This document shows, piece by piece, positions 33,916 to 44,077 of a DNA stretch of 64,000 nucleotides. The translations under genes were made by a program, and so were the position numbers. Origin of the DNA: Nostoc sp. FACHB-973 (GTDB lineage: Bacteria; Cyanobacteriota; Cyanobacteriia; Cyanobacteriales; Nostocaceae); the NCBI RefSeq assembly GCF_014698115.1, contig NZ_JACJSJ010000004.1, positions 62,001-126,000 on the forward strand. Direction: 5' to 3'. Position 1 is the stretch's first letter. Every line of letters begins with the position of its first letter. The notes beneath the pieces are model-generated. The model was not told the origin of the DNA. It worked only from the letters and a program-made list of their open reading frames with translations, and searched no databases.

Positions 33916-36305
33916 TGAGATGTTTTCTCTTTTAATTCACGTCGTGCTGCTGCTAAAATTAGGCGTTGTTCAGCACGTGCGATCGCCTGATATGTCCGCT
34001 CGATCGCTTCAGGTTCGACGGAAATGGAAGTTATGCCCCATTCCACTAACCGATCGATAATTTCCGGATAAAGGGCTGGTGCTTGACCGCAGATTGAACA
34101 AGGTATGCCAGCATTTTTAGCCATCTGGATGAGTTGAGCGATCGCACTCATAACTGCTGGATGACGCTCATTAAATACTTTTGCTAGCTGTCCTTGTTCT
34201 CGATCTACTCCGAGCAATAATTGGGTCAGGTCATTTGTACCAATGGAAATTCCAGCTACGCCTGCTTTGACGTATTCTGGCAATAAAAACAGTACGCTTG
34301 GCACTTCTGCCATCATCCACAATTCAAATTCTGCTACCTGGGTTAAAAGAGCTTGCTCAACTTTGTGCCGACAAAAGACGAATTCTTCCACAGTCCGAAC
34401 AAAAGGTAGCAGCAAATGGATATTGCTATAGCCAGATTGCTGTACGCTTGCTAAGGCTTTCAGTTCCAACTCAAACACAATCGGATTTCGTACATAGCTG
34501 AAGGTGCCGCGTTCACCTAACATCGATTGTGAAGAAGATTGTAAACTATCACTCAATGAAGGCAAATCTGGCGATCGCCAATCTAAAGAACGATAAAAAA
34601 CTGGTCTTGGTGCAAAAGCCCGAGCAAACTGCATAATTTGGTCAGACCAACGCTCTAACAATTCTGCTTGACGCCCGCCTAAAATCCAACTATGAGGATG
34701 TTGCCCATCTAATATATTTAGTACCATCAATTCTGAACGCAACAATCCTACTCCATCCACAGGCAAGCTTTTTACCTGCTCTATCAGGCTGGACTGACTC
34801 AAGTTAACCAGCAGTTTGGTAGCAATCATAGGTAGAGCAAAGGGGGATGAGGGGGATGAGGAGGATGAGGAGGATGAGGGGGATGAGGAAGATGAGGGGG
34901 TATTTACTCCTCGCTCTCCCTTATCTCCCCAATCTCCCTTATCTCCCTCATCTCTGACTTCTCCTTTGATCCGATAAACTTCTCCTCTGTCGCCATCAAG
35001 CAACAGCCGTTCGCCAGTTTGAATTAAGCTTGTAGCTGATTTTGCGTTCACTACTGCTGCTATACCTAATTCTCTGGCCAGAATTGCAGCGTGGCTGGTT
35101 AGTCCTCCTTGTTCAGTGATAATACCAGCAACTTGTTGCAATAATGGTAACCAATCAGGTGTAATTGTTGGTACTACTAAAATTAATCCTTTTGGGATTT
35201 GTTCGGGTTTTTGCTGGGAATTCATCATTACTAAAGCATTTGCCACAGTACGTCCTCCTGAGGCTGCAAGTCCCCTGATGAAGTGTGAGTGGGGAATTAC
35301 AGATTTGGGAGTACTCACTTGGGTTAAATAGAGCTTGCTAGATGTGGTTGTGCTAGCGATAGTCCATTTAATGGTAAAGGTTTTACCTAGTTCAGTTACT
35401 AATTGAGTTCCCAGACCAATTATTTGTTGTACGTATTCTGGTTGTAAAGCATACTGTTTTTGTTGGGCTTCTTGAAGTACGTAAGTAATCAGACAAGTTT
35501 TATCTGGTGTTAGGGCTGAGTCTGTCAGAAGTTGGGAAAAAGTTGTAGAGGAAGCATCATCAACATCATAAGCCAGCATTTTATTGCCGAGCTGTTGCTC
35601 CAGGATAACCCCAGTTTCATTTTGAATGTAGTAGACATCTGGCAATACTTCGCCTTGAGCGATGGCAATTCCTAATCCCCAAGCGGCTTCAATTTCCCAC
35701 CCAGAGGGGTTGGCTTTTAGCAAACCACTGGCGATCGCATTTTCTACAGGTTGCACCAAAATTCCTAGATTAATTTGTTGCAGGTTAATTCCTGTGTGCT
35801 GCCAATACAATAAACTTCTGGCACGAAATATTTGACTCCAGGTACGTTTTAATGCCAGAGCGATCGCTTCTTCTTGACAATGACAAAATACTGATTCCAG
35901 CAACCCAGATATATTTACTGCAATCGGTGTGGTATTTGCTACTGACAAACTAGGTCGAAAAATCAAACAGTTAGTTTGCCATTCTTTGGCTGCTGTGAAA
36001 ATTCTACTCACCCACTGCTGTGGCACAGTTGCAGTCAGAATTTCTTCACGCAGTCGGCCAGCCACCTGCTGAAGTTGACGCCAATTACTGACATCTAGGT
36101 GTAACGAAGAGTGAGGTAAATCAGCAATTAATGACTCTGAACTGTTGAGATTTTCTAGGAATTGCCGCAAAACTTCTGCCGAAACGACAAAACCAGGCAC
36201 CACCGGATAGCCACGTTGGATAATTCTGCTTAAGTAAAACGCTTTGTCACCTACTTTGGCGCGGTCTTGTAGTTTAATTTGGTCTAGCCAGTAGAGTTTT
36301 TCCAC
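33912..36305 (-). CDS. Phosphoenolpyruvate synthase-like protein
   Basis: 797 residues from a GTG start. N-terminal PEP/pyruvate-binding ATP-grasp-like domain (about 1-330, beginning VGDKAFYLSRIIQRGYPVVPGF), central phosphohistidine domain with GGLTSHAAILARELGIAAVV, and C-terminal PEP-binding barrel (GVGLLRSELMVL, FYRSLDWRSPD, GTNDLTQLLLGVDREQ, SICGQAPALYP with the catalytic Cys). The parts needed for phosphotransfer between ATP, the histidine and pyruvate are present, but overall conservation with PpsA is modest. Odd: residues about 450-492 between mobile domain and barrel are Ser/Pro/Gly/Asp low complexity from a GATGAGGGG tandem repeat. Coupled to a small membrane protein gene. Confidence 0.85.
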   Translation of the reverse strand: MEKLYWLDQIKLQDRAKVGDKAFYLSRIIQRGYPVVPGFVVSAEVLRQFLENLNSSESLIADLPHSSLHLDVSNWRQLQQVAGRLREEILTATVPQQWVSRIFTAAKEWQTNCLIFRPSLSVANTTPIAVNISGLLESVFCHCQEEAIALALKRTWSQIFRARSLLYWQHTGINLQQINLGILVQPVENAIASGLLKANPSGWEIEAAWGLGIAIAQGEVLPDVYYIQNETGVILEQQLGNKMLAYDVDDASSTTFSQLLTDSALTPDKTCLITYVLQEAQQKQYALQPEYVQQIIGLGTQLVTELGKTFTIKWTIASTTTSSKLYLTQVSTPKSVIPHSHFIRGLAASGGRTVANALVMMNSQQKPEQIPKGLILVVPTITPDWLPLLQQVAGIITEQGGLTSHAAILARELGIAAVVNAKSATSLIQTGERLLLDGDRGEVYRIKGEVRDEGDKGDWGDKGERGVNTPSSSSSPSSSSSSSSPSSPFALPMIATKLLVNLSQSSLIEQVKSLPVDGVGLLRSELMVLNILDGQHPHSWILGGRQAELLERWSDQIMQFARAFAPRPVFYRSLDWRSPDLPSLSDSLQSSSQSMLGERGTFSYVRNPIVFELELKALASVQQSGYSNIHLLLPFVRTVEEFVFCRHKVEQALLTQVAEFELWMMAEVPSVLFLLPEYVKAGVAGISIGTNDLTQLLLGVDREQGQLAKVFNERHPAVMSAIAQLIQMAKNAGIPCSICGQAPALYPEIIDRLVEWGITSISVEPEAIERTYQAIARAEQRLILAAARRELKEKTSQ
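34842..34910. repeat. GATGAGGGG tandem repeat inside the PEP-synthase-like gene
   Basis: About seven 9-nt units (GGGGGATGA, with AGGAGGATG variants), in frame, encoding the Ser/Pro-rich interdomain linker. The same unit occurs as CTCATCCCC at 16101-16130. Confidence 0.9.
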
Positions 36306-36540
36306 TCAATTTGTTAGTTGTCAGTTATCTGTTCGTAGCCACAGCCATTCCTTATTTAAGAATGCAAACCTACATTTATTGACCAAAATAATATCTTATT
36401 GGAAAAGAATCGTCACAAAGGTCTACAATCAGGTAATGTTTGAATCCGGACTTGATTGTATTGTCTCAATTCTGAATTCTTCTTAAAAGCTATATTACCA
36501 ATTAACTTAGTAAATATAATTATCCATACCAAAACTAACC

Positions 36541-36999
36541 TTGCCAAACACTTACTATCTTGCAACTAATGATTGGTTGAATATCAGCTTCCGGCTATGC
36601 ATCGCATTGCTGATTGGAGGAATTATTGGCTTGGAACGCCAAACTAGGCGCAAACCAGCTGGGCTAAGAACTCACATGCTGGTGAGTTTGGGTTCAGCCT
36701 TATTCACCATCATACCTCTGCAAACCGGTGAGCTACAGACTAGTCCCGATGCACTGAGCCGAGTGATTCAGGGAATTGCAACCGGGGTGGGATTTCTCGG
36801 TGCTGGAGAAATTGTGCGGCAATCTTCCCAACCATCACAGCAACTGGAAATTCACGGACTCACATCAGCAGCGGCTATTTGGGTTTCAGCTGGTTTGGGA
36901 ATTGCTGCCGGCTGTGGTTTATGGCAGTTGGGATTAATCGGTAGTGTCCTCACTTTTTTGGTTCTCAAGGTTTTTAAAAGATTAGAAAAACGTGATTAG
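36541..36999 (+). CDS. MgtC/SapB family membrane protein
   Basis: 152 residues from a TTG start. MgtC family hallmarks: RLCIALLIGGIIGLERQTRRKPAGLRTHMLVSLGSALF and VIQGIATGVGFLGAGEIVR, then LTSAAAIWVSAGLGIAAGCG, in four membrane segments. Family knowledge: inner-membrane proteins linked to magnesium limitation and acid or phosphate homeostasis, with no proven transport. This copy lacks the extended C-terminal cytoplasmic domain. The TTG start has no strong ribosome site. Confidence 0.9.
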   Translation: MPNTYYLATNDWLNISFRLCIALLIGGIIGLERQTRRKPAGLRTHMLVSLGSALFTIIPLQTGELQTSPDALSRVIQGIATGVGFLGAGEIVRQSSQPSQQLEIHGLTSAAAIWVSAGLGIAAGCGLWQLGLIGSVLTFLVLKVFKRLEKRD

Positions 37000-37014
37000 T
37001 GATTAGTTACAGCA

Positions 37015-37065
37015 GAATTCAGGAGTCAGAATTCAGGAGTCAGAATTCAGGAGTCAGAATTGGTG
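37015..37065. repeat. AATTCAGGAGTCAG tandem units
   Basis: Three tandem copies of CAGAATTCAGGAGT follow the mgtC gene. The complementary GAATTCTGAATTCTGAATTC is at 37476-37500, inside the end of recF, so the two can pair across the intervening element. Confidence 0.85.
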
Positions 37066-37073
37066 AATTCAAA

Positions 37074-37470
37074 ATTAGAAGAGGCTCTATACCTTGCTAC
37101 CAGACCTAAATGATGTACTTCACGCTTCTTTAAAGCTGCTGTATATACTAAATTAATACGCTTGAGTTATGCACTGTGCCTTTATTATTTATTCTTAAAT
37201 TATGTTTTTTAAATGCAAATATTGAAATTTTAATTATTATTAATAATCTTGGATTACAGACAATACTGCTCGGTTAAGCCTAAAAAATTACCTTGGTGTA
37301 GGTTGGGTTGAGGAACGAAACCCAACATTTTCAGGGCTTTGTTGGGTTTCACGACCTTCTACCCAACCTACAAATTTTCTTAACCGAGTAGTATTGGGAT
37401 TACAGGATATTTGAACAAGCGTGAAGTACATCATCTAGGTCTGGTAGCAAGGCATAGAACCTATTCTAAT
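37074..37470. repeat. About 400-bp foldback region with long inverted arms
   Basis: The left arm (about 37074-37130, CCTTGCTACCAGACCTAAAT core) and right arm (about 37413-37470, GTCTGGTAGCAAGGCATAGA core) are imperfect inverted repeats over about 55 bases with a TGATGTACTTCACGC/GCGTGAAGTACATCA block. The right arm ends inside recF. The interior holds the smaller 37261-37396 element, which seems to have inserted later because it has its own flanking duplication. Confidence 0.8.
37261..37396. mobile_element. 136-bp MITE-like element, CAATACTG family
   Basis: Ends CAATACTGCTCGGTTAAG and CTTAACCGAGTAGTATTG (17 of 18 matching as inverted repeats). Flanked by GGATTACAGA (37251-37260) and GGATTACAGG (37397-37406), a 9/10 target duplication. 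The interior is a hairpin of GTAGGTTGGGTT and AACCCAACCTAC with AAACCCAACA/TGTTGGGTTT inside. No coding capacity. A second copy with the same ends is at 62558-62646. Confidence 0.88.
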
Positions 37471-38615
37471 TCTGAGTTCTGAATTCTGAATTCTGAATTC
37501 TGCTGTATTTCTCCTGCCTTGACAAAAAGAATTTGTGATGATTTCAACCATTGGGAATCAAAAGAACCCAAATGAGTAGTGGTAATCAGGGTTTGAAAGC
37601 GGTCTTGAATAGCATCAAGCAGTTGATTTTGTCGAGATAGATCTAGTTCGGCCAGCACATCATCAAGTAATAGTAATGGTGGCTCTTTAACGACTTCTTC
37701 AATTAATTGTAATTCTGCTAACTTTAAAGCTAGAACCAGCGTTCGTTGTTGACCTTGAGAACCGTATTGACGAGCAGGTGTCTGGTTAATGGTTAACTCT
37801 ACTTCATCGCGGTGGGGACCCACAAGGGTAGTGCCTTGGTGTAGTTCGGCTACGGATCGCTGTTGAATTTTTGCTAAAAAAGCTTGCTGGACTTGTTCTG
37901 GTTGGTTATCTTCTAAAGGGATATTAGGCGCGTACTTGATTTGCAGAATTTCGGTACTACCGCTGATGCTGGTGTGCCAAGCAGTAGCGATGTCAGCCAA
38001 TCGCTGTATGGCGCGATCGCGGCGTCTAATTACCCGTGTACCTGCGATAGCTAACTGTGCATCCCACAGAGCAAGTTCTGATTGTAGAGACTTTGTATGC
38101 AACTTCTCTAGGTTGTTTTTTAAAAAGGCATTGCGCTGGCGTAACACATGGTTATACTGCTGCAAAATGTAAGCATAAACTGGTTCAAGTTGAATCAAAA
38201 GGGTATCTAACCAATTGCGCCGACCTTCTGGGCCACCGCGTACTAGTTCTAAATCCAGGCTGGAAAATTGGACTGCATTGAGAACACCGAGAAAATCCAT
38301 TTGACGGCGTACAGACTCGCCATTGAGAGCAACGCTACGGCGACCATTACGGCGGAGGGTTAAAGTCAAATCGCTAGTACCTATTTGCCGCTCAAGATGA
38401 GCATTAATTTGGGCTATGGCTTCCCCTTCCCTGACTAAATCGCGATCGCGTGCCATGCGGTGCGATCGCAATGTCGCCAACAACTCCACCGCCTCCAACA
38501 AATTCGACTTTCCCTGAGCGTTATTACCCACCAAAATTGTTTTGGCAGCAGTGAAATCAACCCTCTGGTCTTGGTAATTACGAAATTGTCTCAGTTGTAG
38601 AGTTTTCAGGTACAT
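37461..38615 (-). CDS. recF: DNA replication and repair protein RecF
   Basis: 384 residues. N-terminal MYLKTLQLRQFRNYQDQRVD, Walker A GNNAQGKSNLLEA, GPHRDEVELTIN, signature-like SQGQQRTLVLALKLAEL and Walker B LLLLDDVLAELD: the full RecF/SMC-type ATPase order. It loads RecA at single-strand gaps. Odd: after the conserved end the last residues (NSEFRIQNSELE) are encoded by GAATTCTGAATTCTG repeat DNA, so the natural stop was lost or replaced. It stands alone rather than next to dnaA/dnaN, which is common in cyanobacteria. Confidence 0.96.
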   Translation of the reverse strand: MYLKTLQLRQFRNYQDQRVDFTAAKTILVGNNAQGKSNLLEAVELLATLRSHRMARDRDLVREGEAIAQINAHLERQIGTSDLTLTLRRNGRRSVALNGESVRRQMDFLGVLNAVQFSSLDLELVRGGPEGRRNWLDTLLIQLEPVYAYILQQYNHVLRQRNAFLKNNLEKLHTKSLQSELALWDAQLAIAGTRVIRRRDRAIQRLADIATAWHTSISGSTEILQIKYAPNIPLEDNQPEQVQQAFLAKIQQRSVAELHQGTTLVGPHRDEVELTINQTPARQYGSQGQQRTLVLALKLAELQLIEEVVKEPPLLLLDDVLAELDLSRQNQLLDAIQDRFQTLITTTHLGSFDSQWLKSSQILFVKAGEIQQNSEFRIQNSELE

Positions 38616-38636
38616 AAGTGCAATTTTGGATTTTAA

Positions 38637-38772
38637 ATTTTAGATTTTGGATTGAAGATAAATCTAAAATCCGTCTTGGAAAGTGACGCTCCACCGTCGC
38701 TAAGGCTGTGCTAAAAAATCGAAGGAAGCCTTAGCTCTGACTTTCCCCAAAATCTAAAATCTAAAATTTCCT
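38637..38772. repeat. Intergenic foldback repeat (AAAATCCGTCTTGGAAAGT family)
   Basis: TAGATTTTGGATT blocks flank a centre with AAATCCGTCTTGGAAAGT, GCTAAGGC/GCCTTAGC and CTGACTTTCCCCAAAATC. Same arms as the coding copy at 26618-26700, different centre. Confidence 0.75.
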
Positions 38773-38774
38773 TT

Positions 38775-41633
38775 TTAAACAGCCCTCTTGCCCATAACCC
38801 GCAAAAATATCTTCTCCAATTCAATCCAGACAAACATTAAAGCACTGAAGCCAATACAAACTCCCAATTCTTCCAGAGTCAGGTAGTGAGTACCAAAGAA
38901 ATCTCGCAGGGGTGGGACGTAAACTAGCATCAACTGTAAAATCGTAGTCACGACAACAGCCGCTAGTACAAATATATTAGAAAAGGGATTCATTTCGATG
39001 GTCAGTCGGTTGTTGGAGCGAATGGCGATCGCATGGCCCATTTGGGCGATACACAAGGTAGTAAATACCATCGTTTTCCAAGCTTCAGGATTTCCTGGAT
39101 AGCCTTGAGCATGGGTGTGTTGATAAGCCCACCACATCAAGGCAATGGTGATAATGGCAAATATTATACCAATGCGAATCATATAAGAACCCAATCCCCT
39201 GGCAAAAATGCTTTCACGGGGACTAAAAGGCGGACGTTTCATCACATCTGGTTCCGGGGGTTCCACAGCTAATGCTAGGGCTGGCAAACCATCTGTTACC
39301 AAGTTCATCCACAGAATTTGCAAGGGGGTCAGGGGAACACCTCCCAAACCAATTAAGGGGGCGGCGGCAATTGTGAGAACTTCGCCAATGTTACTGCCCA
39401 GGATGTATTTAATAAAGCGGCGGATATTGGTGTAAACGACTCTACCTTCTTTGGTAGCGCTGACAATAGTGGCGAAGTTGTCATCGAGTAACACCATATC
39501 ACTGGCTTCTTTACTGACATCCGTGCCCGTAATGCCCATTGCAATACCGATATCAGCTTGTTTGAGGGCTGGGGCATCGTTGACACCATCACCTGTCATG
39601 GCGACAAATCTGCCCCGGCGTTGCAGTGCTTGGACAATTCGCAGTTTGTGTTCAGGGGAAACCCTGGCATAAATACTCACCAAGTCAACGTTTTGCTCTA
39701 GTTCCTGGTCACTCATCCGCTGTAATTCTTGACCTGTGAGCAGGCGATCGCCTTCTTGGGCAATTCCCAAATCGGTGGCGATGGCTCGTGCTGTTAATTG
39801 GTGGTCACCAGTAATCATGACTGGGCGAATTCCGGCATCACGGCACTCTTGCACAGCCGCCCTAACTTCTGGGCGTGGTGCATCTAGCATTCCCACCAAT
39901 CCCAGCCACACCAAATCTTGTTCGGATGCTTCGTCTGAACCTTCTGGTGGAATCTCGGCAAGGGGCTTGTAGGCAAAACCTAGTACTCGCAAACCTTTAC
40001 TTGCCATATTGTCATTTTCTGCCAGAACTTTCTGACGTAGTTCTTCACTCAAGGGGACTGAGCGATCGCCCAAATAAACTTGAGTGGAACGTGCCAAAAT
40101 TAACTCTGGCGAACCTTTGGTAAACATTAAGTAAGGTTCAGATTCTAAAAAATTAGCGATCGCTGGATCGATAGCATTCAAAGATGCTTCACCTGTAGCG
40201 ACTTCCTGCACCTGAGAAATTACGCTCATCCGCTTGCGTTCCGAGGAGAAAGGAAACTCGGCAACGCGGGGTAACTTACTATTCCACTGGTCTTTTTCGA
40301 TTCCCGCTTTCCCCGCCAGAGTAACTAACGCCCCCTCTGTGGGATCTCCTAAAATTGCCCATTCCCCTTTTTCTTTTTGCAACACCGAATCATTACAAAC
40401 GGTACAAGCAACTGACAACGCTGAAATTTCTGGCGATTCCTCTAGGGAAACTTTTTCACCATCTAAGAGAAAATCTCCTGTAGGGGCATAGCCTTCTCCG
40501 GTGACACGAAAAGTTTTGTCATTGGTGAAAACCGATTGCACCACCATTTTATTTTGAGTTAGGGTGCCGGTTTTATCAGAGCAGATGGTGGTTACAGAAC
40601 CCAATGTTTCCACTGCTGGCAGTTTGCGAATCAAGGCATTCTGGCGCACCATTCGCTGAGTTCCCAGTGCCAAGGTAACGGTAATTACCGCAGGTAGACC
40701 TTCTGGGACGACAGCAACCGCCATACTCAAAGATACTTCCAAGAGTTCTTGGATGTTGCTAAAACCTCTGGCCTGGATAACACCGCCGGTAACAACGATC
40801 GCCACGAGAATCAAAGAACCCGTAACCAGGACATTGCCCAGTTGAGTCATCCGCTGTTGCAAAGGCGTAGGTTCACTTTCCACCGACTGCAACATGGCAG
40901 CAATTTTGCCTAATTCTGTTGTCATGCCGGTGTTGGTTACCAGAACCTTTGCCCGTCCTTGGACGACTTCAGTTCCTTGGAATACCAAATTAATGCGATC
41001 GCCTAAATCTGTTTCTTCAGGTAAATTTAGTATTGCCTGTTTGTTGACAGCTTCCGCTTCACCCGTCAGTGCCGACTCTCGCACTTGTAAATTCGACTGT
41101 TCGATCAACCGTCCATCTGCGGCTATCTGCATCCCCGCTTCCAGAAGCATCACATCTCCTGGGACTAGTTCCTTGGCTGCTATCTCCGCCAATCTAGCGT
41201 TGCGGATGACTCGCACTAGGGGGGAGGTGAGTTGTTTCAGGGCTGCTAGGGCTTTTTCGGCACGACTTTCTTGGACATAACCGAGTATGCCATTGAGGAT
41301 AACAATTGCTAGGATAGCGATGGTATCTTTGAATGGTACTTCACCGGGTTTCAAGCTCCCAGACTGCCAAGCCATGAGGTCTAAAAACCCAGAAATCAGA
41401 GCTACACCAATCAGCATCAACAACATAATGTTCTTGAACTGATCTAGCAGAATTTCCCAAGCACTACGGCCAGCAGTTTCTTCAAGTTCGTTGGGGCCGT
41501 ATTTTTGCAACCTTTGTTGAATATCTTCGGGTGTTAAGCCACTGTCTGCGTTACTATCAAGCAGGTCTAGCGCTTTATCAACTTCTAAACTATGCCAAAC
41601 GGCGGCAGTTTCAGGCAGAGAATTAGCAGACAT
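38775..41633 (-). CDS. Cation-transporting P-type ATPase, calcium-pump type (PacL-like)
   Basis: 952 residues from ATG 41633 (frame open four codons further to a GTG at 41645). N-terminal cation ATPase domain ([20 protein letters not shown]), TGEA actuator, [16 protein letters not shown] in the fourth segment, phosphorylation loop [22 protein letters not shown] and hinge [20 protein letters not shown], then six C-terminal membrane segments. The PEGL motif and size fit class IIA calcium pumps; sodium export cannot be excluded. Inner membrane, exports cation at ATP cost. Single-gene unit upstream of recF on the same strand. Confidence 0.94.
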   Translation of the reverse strand: MSANSLPETAAVWHSLEVDKALDLLDSNADSGLTPEDIQQRLQKYGPNELEETAGRSAWEILLDQFKNIMLLMLIGVALISGFLDLMAWQSGSLKPGEVPFKDTIAILAIVILNGILGYVQESRAEKALAALKQLTSPLVRVIRNARLAEIAAKELVPGDVMLLEAGMQIAADGRLIEQSNLQVRESALTGEAEAVNKQAILNLPEETDLGDRINLVFQGTEVVQGRAKVLVTNTGMTTELGKIAAMLQSVESEPTPLQQRMTQLGNVLVTGSLILVAIVVTGGVIQARGFSNIQELLEVSLSMAVAVVPEGLPAVITVTLALGTQRMVRQNALIRKLPAVETLGSVTTICSDKTGTLTQNKMVVQSVFTNDKTFRVTGEGYAPTGDFLLDGEKVSLEESPEISALSVACTVCNDSVLQKEKGEWAILGDPTEGALVTLAGKAGIEKDQWNSKLPRVAEFPFSSERKRMSVISQVQEVATGEASLNAIDPAIANFLESEPYLMFTKGSPELILARSTQVYLGDRSVPLSEELRQKVLAENDNMASKGLRVLGFAYKPLAEIPPEGSDEASEQDLVWLGLVGMLDAPRPEVRAAVQECRDAGIRPVMITGDHQLTARAIATDLGIAQEGDRLLTGQELQRMSDQELEQNVDLVSIYARVSPEHKLRIVQALQRRGRFVAMTGDGVNDAPALKQADIGIAMGITGTDVSKEASDMVLLDDNFATIVSATKEGRVVYTNIRRFIKYILGSNIGEVLTIAAAPLIGLGGVPLTPLQILWMNLVTDGLPALALAVEPPEPDVMKRPPFSPRESIFARGLGSYMIRIGIIFAIITIALMWWAYQHTHAQGYPGNPEAWKTMVFTTLCIAQMGHAIAIRSNNRLTIEMNPFSNIFVLAAVVVTTILQLMLVYVPPLRDFFGTHYLTLEELGVCIGFSALMFVWIELEKIFLRVMGKRAV

Positions 41634-42052
41634 CGTGTAAGTCACAGGAAATGGTTACAAAATTCGATCATAATTTAGTGATGGCTGGAAAACCATCTCC
41701 TAAAGTTACATTAAAGCAATACTAAATCTTATGAGTGTAGAGGGGATTCTTTTGATTTGCAAATTTCTCTTCTGTTGACATATCTGTGACACATATGTGT
41801 TATCTCTTACGAAAGAGTTTTTGCAAACACATTGTACTGATAATTGTGAATAATACAAGTCTGAAGTTTGGCTACAGAGAATATGCCACAATTAATTTGA
41901 GGCTGTCATTGCTTGAACTGGATGCATGGCACGATCGCATTTCTTGATGAATTTTGGGTCAAGTTTCCAGCCGGGTTTCCGTTTGTAGCAAACTTTTCCA
42001 GACAAATTTGGAATTGCTTAAACGTGCTAAACCACTTAATAAATATTTAATT
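41634..42052. other. Divergent promoter region between P-type ATPase and transglutaminase gene
   Basis: About 400 AT-rich bases with no gene or repeat recognised. The plus-strand frame is open upstream to a TTG at 41954, giving 33 extra residues of low plausibility. Confidence 0.5.
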
Positions 42053-43723
42053 ATGAGTTTTGTACTCCCCACTTTGACTGCTAGCCAGATGTTCGGGCAA
42101 AAAATAATTCGACCGCTTACTGCTGCTACCCTGTCGGGTATTGCTTTCATTAAAGATAGACTGATTGCCATTGACAGTCTTAAAGGGCATCTACTGGAGA
42201 TCGATCCCACCTCTGACAACAGTAAAATTATCAATCCGCATCAAGTTAAGGAATTTACCGATGTCACTGGTTTAGCCATGTGGGAGGATACCCTGTGGGT
42301 GAGTCGCGATCGCAGTGTTTATTTGTGCAAGCTGAATGCCTTGGGTCTAGAACATTTCGTGACATTGCCTTATCCAGCTGACGGCGTTGCTGTTTGGGAA
42401 ACAACGGTCTACATTAGCTGTCAAAGGCTAGGCTACATTCTGATTTTTGACAGGGAATCCCGAAAAGAAATTACCAGATTTTATGCCCCTGGAGTTGGGG
42501 TAGAAAATTTGGCAGTCAGCAAGGACATGTTGTGGATTTGCGATCGCACAGAACAAACAGTTTACGCGATGGATAGGGCAACTGGAGAGGTTCAATTTAG
42601 TGTTCTGACGCCCTTTGAATCGCCTACAGGCATAGCGATACATAAAGATGGCGATACAGGCAAAGAAAGTTTGTATGTCGCCTACGCCTCCGAGGAGCCT
42701 TATATCCGGGACAATCCCAATGCCGATCCGAATCATGAGCTAACCTACCGCGATCGCACTTTTATTCATCCCCTGTATTATCATTACGAACCAGATAAGC
42801 GCTACGCCCTCTCTAATGGCTATCTCATTGAAATGTCCTATGCTGAAGAGATTGCACCCTTAGATGAGGTTTATTTACCCGATGTAGAATGGCGCATTGC
42901 CCTACCTTCGGAAACCGAGCGTCAAAAGGTGAAACACGTCGAACCCATTGGCCTACCCTTCACCGAAGAAGTAATAGATGGGCAACGCGTCGCAGTATTT
43001 AAATTTGATGCTCTCACCCCAGGCGAACGCCATATATTTGGCTGGAAAGCACTTTTGGAAGTTCGAGGGATTAAGTATCGCATCACACCCAAAGATGTGG
43101 AAGATATACCCGAACTTTCACCAGAATTGCAAACCCGCTACCTAGTGGACGACGACGACTTAGCAATGGACACTACCATTGTCCGCCGTGCCGCCAGAGA
43201 AGCAATTGGTTCTGAAACCAATCTGTTGCGGAAAATGTACAGCATCCGTAATTATGTTTACGATGAATTATCTTATGGTATTAAACCTTACATAGATACG
43301 CCAGATATAGTTTTAGAACGCGGCGTTGGTTCCTGTGGTGAATATGTCGGCGTATTACTTGCCCTATGTCGTTTAAATGGCATCCCTTGCCGCACCGTTG
43401 GCAGGTATAAATGTCCACCTAATAGCGAACACCAAGGCGTACCGCTACAACCTGATTTTAATCATGTTTGGCTAGAGTTCTACGTACCGAATTTTGGTTG
43501 GTTGCCAATGGAATCTAATCCTGATGATGTCGGTCATGGCGGACCATATCCCACACGCTTTTTTATGGGCTTGTCCTGGTATCATATTGAAATTGGTAAG
43601 GGTATCACCTTTGAAACCGTGACCAGCCAAGGTACGCGGTTAACCAAAGAAGATGTCCCCATTGGCGACTTAGCGATCAATCATATTCGGTTCACAATTC
43701 TTAAAGAATTGCCACCTTTTTAA
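42053..43723 (+). CDS. Transglutaminase-like cysteine peptidase with N-terminal beta-propeller
   Basis: 556 residues from ATG 42053. The N-terminal half (about 20-260) shows repeated short beta blades (LSGIAFIKDRLIAIDSLKG, VTGLAMWEDTLWVSRDRSVY, PTGIAIHKDG), like an SMP-30/NHL-type propeller. The C-terminal half has a transglutaminase core: GVGSCGEYVGVLLALCRLNG (Cys), FNHVWLEFYVPNFGWLPMES with His, then NPDD with Asp, a complete C-H-D triad. No signal peptide seen. The activity could be protein crosslinking or peptide cleavage. Translation could begin at TTG 41954, since neither start has a clear ribosome site. Confidence 0.85.
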   Translation: MSFVLPTLTASQMFGQKIIRPLTAATLSGIAFIKDRLIAIDSLKGHLLEIDPTSDNSKIINPHQVKEFTDVTGLAMWEDTLWVSRDRSVYLCKLNALGLEHFVTLPYPADGVAVWETTVYISCQRLGYILIFDRESRKEITRFYAPGVGVENLAVSKDMLWICDRTEQTVYAMDRATGEVQFSVLTPFESPTGIAIHKDGDTGKESLYVAYASEEPYIRDNPNADPNHELTYRDRTFIHPLYYHYEPDKRYALSNGYLIEMSYAEEIAPLDEVYLPDVEWRIALPSETERQKVKHVEPIGLPFTEEVIDGQRVAVFKFDALTPGERHIFGWKALLEVRGIKYRITPKDVEDIPELSPELQTRYLVDDDDLAMDTTIVRRAAREAIGSETNLLRKMYSIRNYVYDELSYGIKPYIDTPDIVLERGVGSCGEYVGVLLALCRLNGIPCRTVGRYKCPPNSEHQGVPLQPDFNHVWLEFYVPNFGWLPMESNPDDVGHGGPYPTRFFMGLSWYHIEIGKGITFETVTSQGTRLTKEDVPIGDLAINHIRFTILKELPPF

Positions 43724-44077
43724 ATTTATTTGGGTATGGTTTTCTGAAGGGCTGATCGTGTCAAGGATGATTTCTAGCGATCGCCTTGGCACTTTGCTAC
43801 GATTCTCTTGAGTCAATTATGATGTTGAGTTGTCAAAGTCTGCTTGGTCAGTAACAAACAGTGCAATGCCTGACAAACTTGGCAACTCGTGATTGATGTT
43901 TTGATTAATCATATCCAGAAAAATTCTTGATATTAAGACTAAAATATCTGTAACGCCTTATTTGGCTGGATTAGTTGGTGTGATATACGGAAACTTCCCG
44001 TATGATAAATAGTTAGGCAGTTGAACTATGATTTTCTGGTAATGTATCTTGTTTATAGGTTCTAGAAGATACAACAT
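43724..44077. other. Intergenic region, nothing firm
   Basis: About 350 bases. Near 43755-43795 GTCAAGGATGATTTC and GCGATCGCCTTGGCAC give a weak inverted pattern. No gene recognised. Confidence 0.45.
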
